This document shows, piece by piece, positions 18,024 through 25,947 of a stretch of DNA of 64,000 nucleotides. The notes beneath the pieces were generated by a model that was not told the DNA's origin, did no database searches, and worked only from the letters and a program-made list of their open reading frames with translations. Position 1 is the first letter of the stretch, and every line of letters begins with the position of its first letter. This DNA comes from Herbaspirillum rhizosphaerae_A (GTDB lineage: Bacteria > Pseudomonadota > Gammaproteobacteria > Burkholderiales > Burkholderiaceae_D). The position numbers and the translations under genes were made by a program. The stretch covers positions 62,001-126,000 of the forward strand of contig NZ_JAQQFR010000015.1 of NCBI RefSeq assembly GCF_046025915.1. Direction: 5' to 3'.

Positions 18024-18800
18024 TCAAACACCGCTGAACCAGTTGTAGCCCTGATCTTCCCAATATCCGCCCGGATTTTCATTGGTCACGTAGATGGCAA
18101 CGACGTGCTTGGGATTCTTGAACCCGAGCTTGGTAGGTACGCGTACCTTGAGTGGAAAACCGTAGGATGTCGGCAGCGGTTCCTTGCGAAAGTCCAGCGC
18201 CAGAATCGTCTGCGGGTGCAATGCCGTCGGCATGTCCAGACTGGAGTAATAACGGTCTGCACACTTGAAGCCGACATACTTCGCGGACGTGTCGGCACCG
18301 ACGGCCTGGAGGAATTTTTTCAGAGGAACGCCAGACCATTGCCCGATCGCACTCCAGCCTTCAATGCAAATGTGCCGGGTAATTTGCTCGGCCTGCGGTA
18401 GTGCGCGCAAGCGCTCGATGGTCCATGGCTGCTTGTCTCGCACCAAACCCGATACTTCGAGACGCCAATCGCTGACATCGATGTCCGGTGCATTGACTTC
18501 ATCATAGAAAGCATTGAAAGGAAACGGATTGGTGATCTGACTCGCCGCATAAGTTGGCGCAAGCTTGTCTCCGCGAAACAGCAGAGCCTGCACACGGTCA
18601 TTCCAGCGCGACATGGACCACAGCACTTTATCGACGCTGTCATTGTCTTGCAAATCGCAACCGGCAAGCATCGATAACGCACCCAGCGAGAGTGCCGAAC
18701 GCAACACAAGTCGCCGCTCGACTTTCACCAGCGCGGTACGGTGATCAGCAAGCTTGATCTTCTCCGGCTTGCGGACAGGCATTTCGTCTTGCTCGCTCAT
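18024..18800 (-). CDS. sulfite-oxidase-family molybdopterin lipoprotein (MsrP-like)
   Basis: 258 aa. The N-terminal region combines a twin-arginine-like RRLVLRS (residues 29-30) with a lipobox LAGC (Cys48), so a folded, cofactor-loaded, lipid-anchored periplasmic protein is likely. The oxidoreductase molybdopterin domain spans about 100-258. The molybdenum-ligand Cys is probably Cys145 in RHICIEGWSAIGQWSGVPL, followed by YYSSLDMPTALHPQTILAL and GFPLKVRVPTKLGFKNPKHV. Its ATG overlaps the stop of the cytochrome b gene. It resembles MsrP/YedY but is shorter and carries a lipid anchor; the substrate is not assignable. Confidence 0.88.
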   Translation of the reverse strand: MSEQDEMPVRKPEKIKLADHRTALVKVERRLVLRSALSLGALSMLAGCDLQDNDSVDKVLWSMSRWNDRVQALLFRGDKLAPTYAASQITNPFPFNAFYDEVNAPDIDVSDWRLEVSGLVRDKQPWTIERLRALPQAEQITRHICIEGWSAIGQWSGVPLKKFLQAVGADTSAKYVGFKCADRYYSSLDMPTALHPQTILALDFRKEPLPTSYGFPLKVRVPTKLGFKNPKHVVAIYVTNENPGGYWEDQGYNWFSGV

Positions 18801-19411
18801 GATGCGCTCTCTTTCGCATTTCCCCGCCCTGTCACCATGGGCACCAAGGTTTTCGGCACGATGGCGACCAGCAGCAGATGCACCACGACAAACGCAGCAA
18901 TGCCGGCCATGGCGGCGAAATGCACCTTGCGTGAGAAATCAAACCCGCCGAACAAGTCGCTAAGCCAATCTAATTGCACCGGTTTCCAGATCGACAATCC
19001 AGACAGCACGACGATGACACCGAGGAACATCACGCCCCAGTACAACAGTTTTTGCACAGCGTTATAGATACCTGGCTGATGAGGCAATTTAAAACGCATG
19101 GCCTGATAGGCGTCGGACACCACATCGCGTGCACGCAAGGGTAAAAAGTGTCGGCGAAAGTGGCCGCTGGCGAGGCCATAAATCAGATAGAAAAGACCGT
19201 TGACCGCCACCAGCCACATCGCTGCAAAATGCCATGCAATCGCGCCGCCCAACCATCCGCCCAGCGTCGCCCAGATGGGAAATTTGAAACCGAAAATCGG
19301 CGACGCGTTGTAGATAGCCCAACCGCTCATCAGCATGACGCCGATGGCCAAAGCATTGATCCAATGGGCAATGCGAACGGCCAGCGGATGGAGAAGAATC
19401 TTCTTGGGCAT
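18797..19411 (-). CDS. cytochrome b561-type membrane subunit
   Basis: 204 aa with four to five hydrophobic segments. Haem-ligand His candidates: HPLAVRIAHWINALAIGVMLMSGW near the start, AWHFAAMWLVAVNGLFYLIYGLASGHFRRHF in the middle, KVHFAAMAGIAAFVVVHLLLVAIVPKTL near the end. This is the thiosulfate-reductase/formate-dehydrogenase-like cytochrome b pattern, not the six-helix MsrQ type. It overlaps the molybdoprotein gene by 4 nt and is its obvious electron partner in the inner membrane. Confidence 0.88.
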   Translation of the reverse strand: MPKKILLHPLAVRIAHWINALAIGVMLMSGWAIYNASPIFGFKFPIWATLGGWLGGAIAWHFAAMWLVAVNGLFYLIYGLASGHFRRHFLPLRARDVVSDAYQAMRFKLPHQPGIYNAVQKLLYWGVMFLGVIVVLSGLSIWKPVQLDWLSDLFGGFDFSRKVHFAAMAGIAAFVVVHLLLVAIVPKTLVPMVTGRGNAKESAS

Positions 19412-19422
19412 GGCAGACCTTT

Positions 19423-20058
19423 TTACATCGGCGGCGTGATGCCGTTCTTGCCCACGCTGACCGACACGGCCGTCAGGCTCTCATCCGCGTTCTTGCGGGC
19501 GCGCAGTACGATCTTGGCACCGGCAACCAGCATGGAACGTTCCCCAGCTTCAATATTGACGATAGGTACGTCTTCAGGAACGATGATCTTCTTTTCGCCG
19601 CCTTTGTATTTCAGAGTGAGCGTGCGACCGTTGCTGGCAACCATATCACCGACGGTACCGTTGGTCATGGTGCTGTTGGGTGCGAGGTCAAAAGGTCGGT
19701 GGCCGTCGCCGGTACCGGCCATGGCTGGAGGGAACACATGCACTTCAAGCGCCTTCTGCGAACCGTCCGGTTGCGGAATCGCCGCCGTGCCGATATAGCT
19801 GCCAGGTTTGATGTCCTCGATCTTGGCGATGGAGATGGCTGCTACACGCGTGTCCTTGTCGAGCGCAACTGTCTGCTCAGCACCACGATTATTTTTGACA
19901 ACCAGCTTGTCGCTGCTGACGGAGACGATGGCGCCGCGGATACCGACTAAAGCAGGTGCCTTTGGTGTCTGCGCGAGGACAGCAGAACCGATGAAGCCAC
20001 TTGCGAGAATGGCCGAGACAACGGTGTTACGAATGAATTTCTGAATGGGGGCGTTCAT
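19423..20058 (-). CDS. DUF5666-like exported protein
   Basis: 211 aa from the ATG at 20058; reading up to 20124 adds an unlikely Arg/Cys-rich leader. Signal segment SAILASGFIGSAVLAQTP. The mature part has repeated small beta motifs, GAIVSVSSDKLVVKNNRGAEQTVALDKDTRV and GDMVASNGRTLTLKYKGGEKKIIVPEDVPIV, in the style of DUF5666/OB-like exported proteins. Only 11 nt separates it from the cytochrome b gene, so it heads a three-gene operon. Function unknown; a metal- or substrate-binding role for the redox pair is speculative. Confidence 0.75.
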   Translation of the reverse strand: MNAPIQKFIRNTVVSAILASGFIGSAVLAQTPKAPALVGIRGAIVSVSSDKLVVKNNRGAEQTVALDKDTRVAAISIAKIEDIKPGSYIGTAAIPQPDGSQKALEVHVFPPAMAGTGDGHRPFDLAPNSTMTNGTVGDMVASNGRTLTLKYKGGEKKIIVPEDVPIVNIEAGERSMLVAGAKIVLRARKNADESLTAVSVSVGKNGITPPM

Positions 20059-20175
20059 GGATTCGATACCGGAGAGTGGGGAGACGAATATTCTGCGCAG
20101 ATGGAGGAGACATCTGCATGACATTTAAATGACAAAATTGTCAGTTTCGCTTTTTGGCACACTCTGCGTTGCGTC

Positions 20176-20415
20176 TCACCGGCCACGGTATTTCGGCACT
20201 CTGCGCTCCTTTTCCGCCATCAAGGCTTCTTTAAAATCCTCGGTTGCGTATAACGTGGCCCGCTGCAACGGCAATTGCGCAAAGGCTTTCTCCTCGCTTT
20301 CATTGATCGCCAGATGCGCCGATACGAGTGTATTTTTGATCGACAACGGTGCACATGCGGCGATCTTGTTTGCCATTGTGACAGCGAGCTGCAACGCTGC
20401 TTCTGCGCTCGATTG
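20176..20415 (-). pseudogene. C-terminal remnant of an enoyl-CoA hydratase/isomerase gene
   Basis: About 80 codons read as the last third of an enoyl-CoA hydratase: ALQLAVTMANKIAACAPLSI, then VSAHLAINESEEKAFAQLP and the family ending TEDFKEALMAEKERRVPKYRGR. The N-terminal two thirds with the CoA-binding and catalytic parts are absent; upstream on the same strand lies the intact GST gene, whose stop at 20442 abuts the remnant. An in-frame ATG exists (20445), but the protein would lack an active site. Best explained as a deletion remnant. Confidence 0.75.
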
Positions 20416-20441
20416 ATTGATTGAACGCATGGGATGCTCAC

Positions 20442-21074
20442 TCATTCTGCAAGGGCAGTCACACGTTCGATTGCGCGGATCACGGCCGGTCTTGCCATCA
20501 TTCGCTCATACCAACGTGCAATGTTGGGCGTTTCGGTGAACTCGACATTTGCGAATTCGCGACGCCACATCCAACCGAAGTGAGCAATATCCGCAATGGT
20601 GTATTCGTCTCCGGCAACATACGCTGAACTTCCCAGAACGCCATCCAGCACACGCATCGTGCGTGCAGCCTCGTTACGAAAACGCTCAATCGCAAAAGGA
20701 ACCACCTCGGGAGCCTGGCGCTGGAAGTACCCCGCTTGCCCAAAGGAGGGACCAATGCCGGTACCGTGAAACAGAATCTGCTCAAAGACGCGATAGCGCC
20801 CTGCGCCATGCGCAGGTAAAAGCTTGCCGGTTTTTTCAGCAAGATAAATCAGGATTGCACCGGATTCCGTCAGCACGAATGGTCTTCCATTCGCCCCTTC
20901 GGTGTCGACAAGTACCGGCACCTTTGAATTTGGATTCAGCGCGAGAAATGCCGCCGTCTTTTGTTCGCCCTTTCGGACGTTCACAGATTTCAGTTCATAG
21001 GGCAGACCAAGCTCTTCAAGAGCGATGGGAATGCGCACACTGTTGGGTGTTGCAAATGCATAAACTTCCAGCAT
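20442..21074 (-). CDS. glutathione S-transferase family protein
   Basis: 210 aa from the ATG at 21074, with AGGA 8 nt upstream. The thioredoxin-like N-domain (MLEVYAFATPNSVRIPIALEELGLPYELKSVNV) contains NPNSKVPVLVD with the cis-proline and LTESGAILIYLAEKTGKLLP, which carries the glutathione-gamma-Glu-binding E-S pair. The helical C-domain includes GDEYTIADIAHFGW, the N-capping/folding motif. It resembles the Nu/YfcG-like GSTs (peroxide or organic disulfide reduction). An operator-like T-N11-A palindrome lies about 190 nt upstream. Confidence 0.92.
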   Translation of the reverse strand: MLEVYAFATPNSVRIPIALEELGLPYELKSVNVRKGEQKTAAFLALNPNSKVPVLVDTEGANGRPFVLTESGAILIYLAEKTGKLLPAHGAGRYRVFEQILFHGTGIGPSFGQAGYFQRQAPEVVPFAIERFRNEAARTMRVLDGVLGSSAYVAGDEYTIADIAHFGWMWRREFANVEFTETPNIARWYERMMARPAVIRAIERVTALAE

Positions 21075-21104
21075 GATGATTTCCTGGTGATAGAAAAGCC
21101 GAAT

Positions 21105-21125
21105 TGCATTAGTGCATTTAATGCA
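21105..21125. promoter_or_regulatory. inverted repeat just upstream of the GST gene
   Basis: TGCATTA-N7-TAATGCA, 30 nt before the GST start codon. The symmetry and the contained T-N11-A spacing make it a candidate LysR- or TetR-type site. The remainder of 21075-21395 holds no gene. Confidence 0.4.
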
Positions 21126-21260
21126 TCTATTGCAAATTCGTTGATGAATACGGAGATGGGATGCAGGCAAGGCTGCTCTGCCATTTCGCCGACGATGAAC
21201 AAGCCGTCATCTTGGCGAAAAATGCACAGATTAAGAAGGTAGCTGGAAGTGATAGTGATA

Positions 21261-21275
21261 ATTCCTGATCGGAAT
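21261..21275. promoter_or_regulatory. LysR-type T-N11-A box, copy upstream of GST
   Basis: ATTCC-N5-GGAAT, followed by AG. The same ATTCC-N5-GGAATAG occurs at 22378-22394 between the LysR gene and the SDR gene. TTCC-N5-GGAA has exactly the T-N11-A form of LysR operators. Confidence 0.6.
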
Positions 21276-21395
21276 AGCCACTCGAACGATTTGCCCTATG
21301 TGGAATCCATCCACACTACGGCATCGCAATATCCCGCGGTCGCGTCATCAGTTGAAACGATGCGGCACATGGGTATTGCGTGGAACTTCTGTGTT

Positions 21396-22310
21396 TTATC
21401 TTGCAGATTGGGTGGTGATAATTTTTCCGTTCGAAACCAGCTCGTCAACAAAGGCGGCAAAAACTCTGGCCTTTGCGGTTGCACGTCTTCCGGTAGGAAA
21501 AATCGACCAGAGATCCAAGGGTGCCAATTCCCAGTCTTGAAGAACAGGTACAACGATGCCCTCTTTTAACTCCGTCGCAAAGAGCCATTCCGACGTCACG
21601 GACAATCCGATATCCGCCAGCACGGCTGCGCGAACTCCTTCTCCTGCGGTGACCCTTACACGGCCTTGCGCGGTAACGGATGTTTCGGTTGTTCCCTGTT
21701 TGAAGTTCCACACTGATGTCAACGCCGGTTGCGCCAACACAATAGCCTGATGCGTGACAAGATCGGCAGGCGTCAGGGGAATTCCCGCACGACTGAAATA
21801 CGCCGGGGTGCCGAGCACCAATCGTTTGCACTGCCCGATCTTGCGCGCAGTCAAGGTGGAGTCACTGAGTGGCCCCATGCGCAGCGCGATGTCGATACCT
21901 TCCTCGACCAGGTCGACGGCACGGTCATCCATGACCACTTCGATGTCCAGCTCAGGATGCTCTGCAAGAAAAGCAGGCAAATGCGGAATGATGTGCAGTC
22001 TCGCAAAAGATACCGTTGCACACACTCTCAGACGGCCAGAGAGCGCAGTACCTGTGCCACGCGCAACCAGTTCGGCCTCGTTGGCATCTTCCACCACGCG
22101 CTTGGCCCGCTCATAAAAATTCTGTCCGGCCAATGTCGGCGTCAATCCCCGATTCGAACGCAAAAGCAAATGCACGCCGAGTCGTTCTTCCAACTGCGCG
22201 ATGATTTTTGAAACCGCCGGCTGCCCAATGCGCAACTGACGGGCCGCACCAGAAAAAGTGCCGGTTTCTATCACGCGTACAAATACCTCCATGGCAACAA
22301 GTCGTCCCAT
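21396..22310 (-). CDS. LysR family transcriptional regulator
   Basis: 304 aa. Winged helix at the N-terminus: MEVFVRVIETGTFSGAARQLRIGQPAVSKIIAQLEERLGVHLLLRSNRGLTPTLAG. The periplasmic-binding-like effector domain follows (LSGRLRVCATVSFARLHIIPHLPAFLAEHPELDIEV to the end), of the CrgA/AaeR-like group. It is divergent from the SDR gene at 22500 and upstream of the GST gene on the same strand. A matched pair of T-N11-A boxes suggests that it controls both. Effector unknown. Confidence 0.94.
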   Translation of the reverse strand: MGRLVAMEVFVRVIETGTFSGAARQLRIGQPAVSKIIAQLEERLGVHLLLRSNRGLTPTLAGQNFYERAKRVVEDANEAELVARGTGTALSGRLRVCATVSFARLHIIPHLPAFLAEHPELDIEVVMDDRAVDLVEEGIDIALRMGPLSDSTLTARKIGQCKRLVLGTPAYFSRAGIPLTPADLVTHQAIVLAQPALTSVWNFKQGTTETSVTAQGRVRVTAGEGVRAAVLADIGLSVTSEWLFATELKEGIVVPVLQDWELAPLDLWSIFPTGRRATAKARVFAAFVDELVSNGKIITTQSAR

Positions 22311-22330
22311 AACCTTCTCTTTGTAGTGAG

Positions 22331-22340
22331 GGGAATTCCC
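22331..22340. promoter_or_regulatory. 10-bp palindrome in the LysR/SDR divergent region
   Basis: GGGAATTCCC is a perfect palindrome sharing the GGAAT/ATTCC half-sites of the T-N11-A box 38 nt away. It may be an accessory regulator site close to the lysR start. Confidence 0.35.
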
Positions 22341-22377
22341 GTATCGACATTATCTGATACTGATTCTGCATCATGAC

Positions 22378-22392
22378 ATTCCATTTTGGAAT
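22378..22392. promoter_or_regulatory. LysR-type T-N11-A box in the LysR/SDR divergent region
   Basis: ATTCC-N5-GGAAT (ATTCCA-TTT-TGGAAT, 6-bp arms), followed by AG, identical in half-sites to the copy at 21261. It lies 107 nt before the SDR start, where a LysR activator is expected to bind. Confidence 0.65.
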
Positions 22393-22499
22393 AGTCAGTA
22401 TGCATTTTTCTTGTCTACCGCAGATCATGTCTCGCCATTACCTTGTTTGAGCCACGACGCGTTCGGCGTCGGCACTTACTCTCACTTAAAGGTAATCAC

Positions 22500-23264
22500 A
22501 TGTCTAAACCACTCGAAAACAAACTTGCACTGGTAACAGGATCGTCTCGCGGTATTGGCGCGGCGACAGCTATCCGTCTGGCTGCCGACGGCGCTTCCGT
22601 CATCGTGAACTATGCGGCCAGCCCTGATCGCGCCAAAGCCGTCGTTGATGAAATCAAAAAAGCCGGCGGCCGCGCTGAAGCTGTTAGCGCAGACCTGAGC
22701 TCGCCTGAAGGTGTCAAAACGCTCAATGCAGCGATCGACCAAGCCTTTGGTGGCGAATTCGGTGGTCGTATCGATATCCTGGTCAACAATGCGGGTGTGG
22801 TGGAGTTTGGCCCGTTTCTGGAATCGTCTGACGAATCCTACGATAAGCATTTCAACCTGAATGTACGCTCCCCGATCGAACTGACCAAACTGATTGCCAA
22901 GCGCATGGTGAAAGCCAGTTCGGGTCGCATCGTCAACATTAGTTCTGCGTTTGGCGAGGCCGCACCTCTGGCCGGCGTAACCATGTACATCGCAACGAAA
23001 TTTGCGCTGCACGGCTTCACTCGAGGTCTGTCACGTGAACTCGGCAGTACCGGCGTTACGGTCAATGGCGTACAGCCAGGCCCCATCAACACGGAACTAA
23101 GCCCTGAAGATGCACCTGGTGCTGATGTGATGAAGAAGCTGACCAGCGTTGGACGTTTTGGCAAACCGGAAGAAATTGCAGCAGCCATTGCCTTCCTGGT
23201 TCGCCCTGATTCTTCGTTTATCAACGGTGAAAATCTGACCGTCGACGGCGGCTGGAACGCGTAA
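22500..23264 (+). CDS. SDR family oxidoreductase (classical, FabG-like)
   Basis: 254 aa from MSKPLENKLALVTGSSRGIG; AAAGGTAA lies upstream of the ATG at 22500. NAD(P)-binding TGSSRGIGAA, structural NNAG, catalytic Ser in NISSAFG, Tyr-x-x-x-Lys in YIATK, and the C-terminal SSFINGENLTVDGGWNA are all present. Divergent from the LysR gene with a T-N11-A box between, so it is probably LysR-regulated. The closest naming would be a 3-oxoacyl-reductase-like dehydrogenase; the substrate is not assignable. Confidence 0.93.
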   Translation: MSKPLENKLALVTGSSRGIGAATAIRLAADGASVIVNYAASPDRAKAVVDEIKKAGGRAEAVSADLSSPEGVKTLNAAIDQAFGGEFGGRIDILVNNAGVVEFGPFLESSDESYDKHFNLNVRSPIELTKLIAKRMVKASSGRIVNISSAFGEAAPLAGVTMYIATKFALHGFTRGLSRELGSTGVTVNGVQPGPINTELSPEDAPGADVMKKLTSVGRFGKPEEIAAAIAFLVRPDSSFINGENLTVDGGWNA

Positions 23265-23341
23265 GTTCGTCTGTTCTGCCACGGCGCCGTATACCCCAGG
23301 GAACACGGCGCCCAGGAATTTTTTCGCTCTTCTGATTGATC

Positions 23342-23662
23342 ATGACGAACCACAATATGAATACGGACACCACGATGGTGGCTTTGATCGCGATTGCGCA
23401 TAAATCGCGGCTTGCCATTTTTCAGGTGCTCGTAGCGGCGGGACCAAGCGGACTTTCCGCCGGTGATATCTCCGATCAGTTGAAGATTGCGCCGTCCAGC
23501 CTTTCATTTCATCTTAAAGAAATGTCACGGGCATGCCTGATCTCTCCTCGTCGGGAGGGAACCTCTATTTATTATTCGGCAGTGGCTGAAACGATGGGTC
23601 AAGTGATCGATTTTCTGGTTAAAAACTGTCTACTGGGATTGAAAGAGTTTCCAGCCTGGTAG
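23342..23662 (+). CDS. ArsR family transcriptional regulator
   Basis: 106 aa from the ATG at 23342; the ribosome site is weak and a TTG two codons upstream is possible. Winged-helix pattern AIAHKSRLAIFQVLVAAGPSGLSAGDISDQLKIAPSSLSFHLKEMSRACLISPRREGTSIYYSA. The classical CxC metal-binding motif of ArsR/SmtB repressors in the recognition helix is missing (the segment reads SSLSFHLKEM), so metal sensing of that type is unlikely. It lies 77 nt after the SDR gene in the same direction. No arsenic genes are near. Confidence 0.85.
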   Translation: MTNHNMNTDTTMVALIAIAHKSRLAIFQVLVAAGPSGLSAGDISDQLKIAPSSLSFHLKEMSRACLISPRREGTSIYYSAVAETMGQVIDFLVKNCLLGLKEFPAW

Positions 23663-23769
23663 AAAATTTCGCCCCCCCAGATGTTATGTCCGGCAACGAT
23701 GATAGCAATGAGATTGGTATCGGAGCATTGACGGCAAGCACTCGACTCCAGCACTTGCCGTCGATGGAG

Positions 23770-24177
23770 CTACGCAATGAATCCCAGAATAACAAACGCA
23801 AACACCAATGTTGCGCCTGATCCGGTGACAAAGGCCAAGGTTCTGGCAACAGGGATTCCCGCGGCATAGACACAGTAGTGCACCAACCTTGCGAACAAAT
23901 AAAGTTTGGCCGCGAAAACGGTCGATGGCGTACTTATCCCCATAGCCGCTGCGATCAACACCAAGGGCGCGAAGACGGCAAGATTCTCGATTGCGTTGGC
24001 GTGTGCGCGCTGTGCCCGTTGCGCCCAGGCGGGATCCGGCGGATGCGATGGATCAGGATTGGCCAATGACAGACGCAGGCCTCTGGTCAGGATTCTTGCG
24101 ACCGTATAAGGCATCCACATCACGGCCGTCATGAGAGATATCAATGTCAGATAGTAGAGTTCGGAGGTAAGTTTCAT
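23770..24177 (-). CDS. MAPEG family membrane protein
   Basis: 135 aa from the ATG at 24177. Four hydrophobic helices with the MAPEG pattern: YYLTLISLMTAVMWMPYTVARI, then RAQRAHANAIENLAVFAPLVLIA (the conserved R-A-x-x-A-H-x-N-x-x-E motif), FARLVHYCVYAAGIPVARTLAFVTG. Members include microsomal glutathione transferases and eicosanoid enzymes; bacterial ones are mostly uncharacterised. Its location among GST and regulators fits a redox/detoxification island. Divergent from the GlxA-like regulator. Confidence 0.9.
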   Translation of the reverse strand: MKLTSELYYLTLISLMTAVMWMPYTVARILTRGLRLSLANPDPSHPPDPAWAQRAQRAHANAIENLAVFAPLVLIAAAMGISTPSTVFAAKLYLFARLVHYCVYAAGIPVARTLAFVTGSGATLVFAFVILGFIA

Positions 24178-24303
24178 CGGTAGTCGCCCAGGTGAATTGA
24201 ATGCTTGGCCGATGTCTCGACACGGCTGCATTGCTGCGCAGTGTAGACGCCGCATCTTCAGCGCGCTATAGTCGCAAACGACATTAATAGAGGCATTTGT
24301 GAC

Positions 24304-25266
24304 ATGAAACTATCTGTTCTCGTACTTGATGGCGTTTTTGATACGGGTCTCACCGTTCTGCTGGATACATTTTCGACGGCAAACGAACTGGCTGCGACCC
24401 AAACTTCTGCCCCACCTCCTTTTGAGGTCAAACTTGTTGGTGTACGCAAGCGCATCCGCACCGCGCAGGGATTCTCTATTGAGGTCGAATCAGCGGATAC
24501 AGTGCATCGATCTGATTGGGTGATCGTGCCGGCGCTGAACGCCAAACAACCAGAACCGTTGACCGAAGCGCTGGCGAGGCGTGACGTGCGCAAGGCCATT
24601 ACGCATCTGCAGACCTGGCGTGCGGAAGGCATCGGTATGGCGGCTGCGTGCATTGGGACGTTCTTGCTTGCCGAGGCCGGTGTTCTCGATCATGGCGAAG
24701 CAACGACTACCTGGTCGCTGGCGCCTTTTTTCCGTCAACGCTATCCGACCGTCAAGCTGGACGATTCACGTATGATCGTCGCCTCGCACGGTGTAGTGAC
24801 AGCCGGTGCCGCCATGGGTCATCTTGACCTTGCACTTTGGCTGCTGAAGCAAACCAGCCCAGAGCTGGCGACACTGGTTGCGCGATTCATGTTGATTGAT
24901 ACGCGTGCCTCGCAAGCGCATTACATCATCCCGGATTATCTCGCGCATGCAGATCCCTTGATTGAACGATTCGAACGCTGGGCTCGCGATAATCTTTCAA
25001 AGGGATTCTCTTTAAAGGGTGCGTCCGAAGCATTGTCAGTTGGCACACGAACGCTGCAGCGTCGCACCGAGGCAGTGCTTGGCAAATCTCCACTGACCTT
25101 TTTTCAAGACCTGCGAATCGAGCGCGCACAACAGTTGGTTTCCGTTGGCGTCGGTATGGAGAAAATTGCGAGCGAGGTAGGTTATGCGGACACGGCGACA
25201 CTTCGCACCTTGCTGCGTCGCAGGCTGGGTCGTGGAGTGCGTGAACTTCGCGCTGAAATTCGATGA
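24304..25266 (+). CDS. GlxA-like AraC family regulator with DJ-1/PfpI domain
   Basis: 320 aa. The N-terminal class-I glutamine-amidotransferase-like domain (about 1-185) has the nucleophile-elbow segment MAAACIGTFLLAEAGVLD with a Cys. The C-terminal AraC domain has two helix-turn-helix motifs (LSKGFSLKGASEALSVGTRTLQRRTEAVLGKSPLTFFQDLRIERA and MEKIASEVGYADTATLRTLLRRRLG). Such regulators often respond to amines, arginine or related metabolites. The divergent MAPEG gene (126-nt shared region) is a candidate target. Convergent with ssb. Confidence 0.93.
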   Translation: MKLSVLVLDGVFDTGLTVLLDTFSTANELAATQTSAPPPFEVKLVGVRKRIRTAQGFSIEVESADTVHRSDWVIVPALNAKQPEPLTEALARRDVRKAITHLQTWRAEGIGMAAACIGTFLLAEAGVLDHGEATTTWSLAPFFRQRYPTVKLDDSRMIVASHGVVTAGAAMGHLDLALWLLKQTSPELATLVARFMLIDTRASQAHYIIPDYLAHADPLIERFERWARDNLSKGFSLKGASEALSVGTRTLQRRTEAVLGKSPLTFFQDLRIERAQQLVSVGVGMEKIASEVGYADTATLRTLLRRRLGRGVRELRAEIR

Positions 25267-25324
25267 TTTCTTGAGCGCTGGATGTCTGGCGACAAAATGC
25301 GTTCAAATCGACATAAAGGCAACA

Positions 25325-25358
25325 ATAAAAAAGCCTGCAATCTTTCGACTACGGGCTT
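25325..25358 (-). terminator. intrinsic terminator after ssb
   Basis: On the minus strand AAGCC(C) pairs with GGCTT and GTAGTC with GATTGC around a GAAA tetraloop, followed by TTTTTTATT. It lies about 45 nt downstream of the ssb stop. Confidence 0.8.
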
Positions 25359-25402
25359 CTTGTCTTACTTATCTATTTCTAAAACATCCGATCACTCGGG
25401 TT

Positions 25403-25906
25403 TTAGAACGGAATATCGTCATCCATATCCGAGAAGTTAGGCGCCGGGCGCGCTGCTGCCGGGGGGCGCGCTGCACCGCCTCCGCCACCACCGCTGCTTT
25501 GACGTGCCGGCGCACCACCGCCGCCGTAGCTACCGCCGCCATCATCCATCGATGCGCCACCGCCCATGCCTTGACGGCTACCGAGCATTTGCATGGTGTC
25601 AGCGATGATTTCAGTTGTGTACTTTTCAACGCCGTCTTTGTCGGTCCATTTGCGTGTTTGCAGACGGCCTTCGACGTAGACTTGCGAACCCTTTTTCAGG
25701 TATTGACCGGCGATTTCTGCCAGCTTGCGATAGAAGGTGATGCGGTGCCATTCGGTGAGTTCTTTCTTCTCACCGCTGTTCTTGTCTTTCCAGCTCTCGG
25801 TCGTAGCGACGGCGACGTTGGTGACGGCTTCGCCATTGGGCATGTAACGCGTTTCCGGGTCACGTCCGAGGTTGCCGACGATGATGACTTTATTGACCGA
25901 TGCCAT
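25403..25906 (-). CDS. ssb: single-stranded DNA-binding protein
   Basis: 167 aa. The OB-fold (MASVNKVIIVGNLGRDPETRYMPNGEAVTNVAVATTESW, then EWHRITFYRKLAEIAGQYLKKGSQVYVEGRLQTRKW) is followed by a Gly/Ala/Pro-rich flexible linker. The acidic tip DMDDDIPF recruits DNA repair and replication partners. It is encoded after the MFS gene, 41 nt away. It protects ssDNA in replication, recombination and repair; uvrA is nearby, as is usual in Burkholderiales. Confidence 0.97.
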   Translation of the reverse strand: MASVNKVIIVGNLGRDPETRYMPNGEAVTNVAVATTESWKDKNSGEKKELTEWHRITFYRKLAEIAGQYLKKGSQVYVEGRLQTRKWTDKDGVEKYTTEIIADTMQMLGSRQGMGGGASMDDGGGSYGGGGAPARQSSGGGGGGAARPPAAARPAPNFSDMDDDIPF

Positions 25907-25920
25907 TGTTTCTCCTGGAT

Positions 25921-25946
25921 TTCACTAAATAATTTCACTAAATAAT
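25921..25946. repeat. 13-bp tandem duplication between MFS gene and ssb
   Basis: TTCACTAAATAAT occurs twice head to tail in the 41-nt gap. It lies 14 nt before the ssb start, in the ribosome-binding/promoter zone. Confidence 0.9.
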
Positions 25947-25947
25947 A

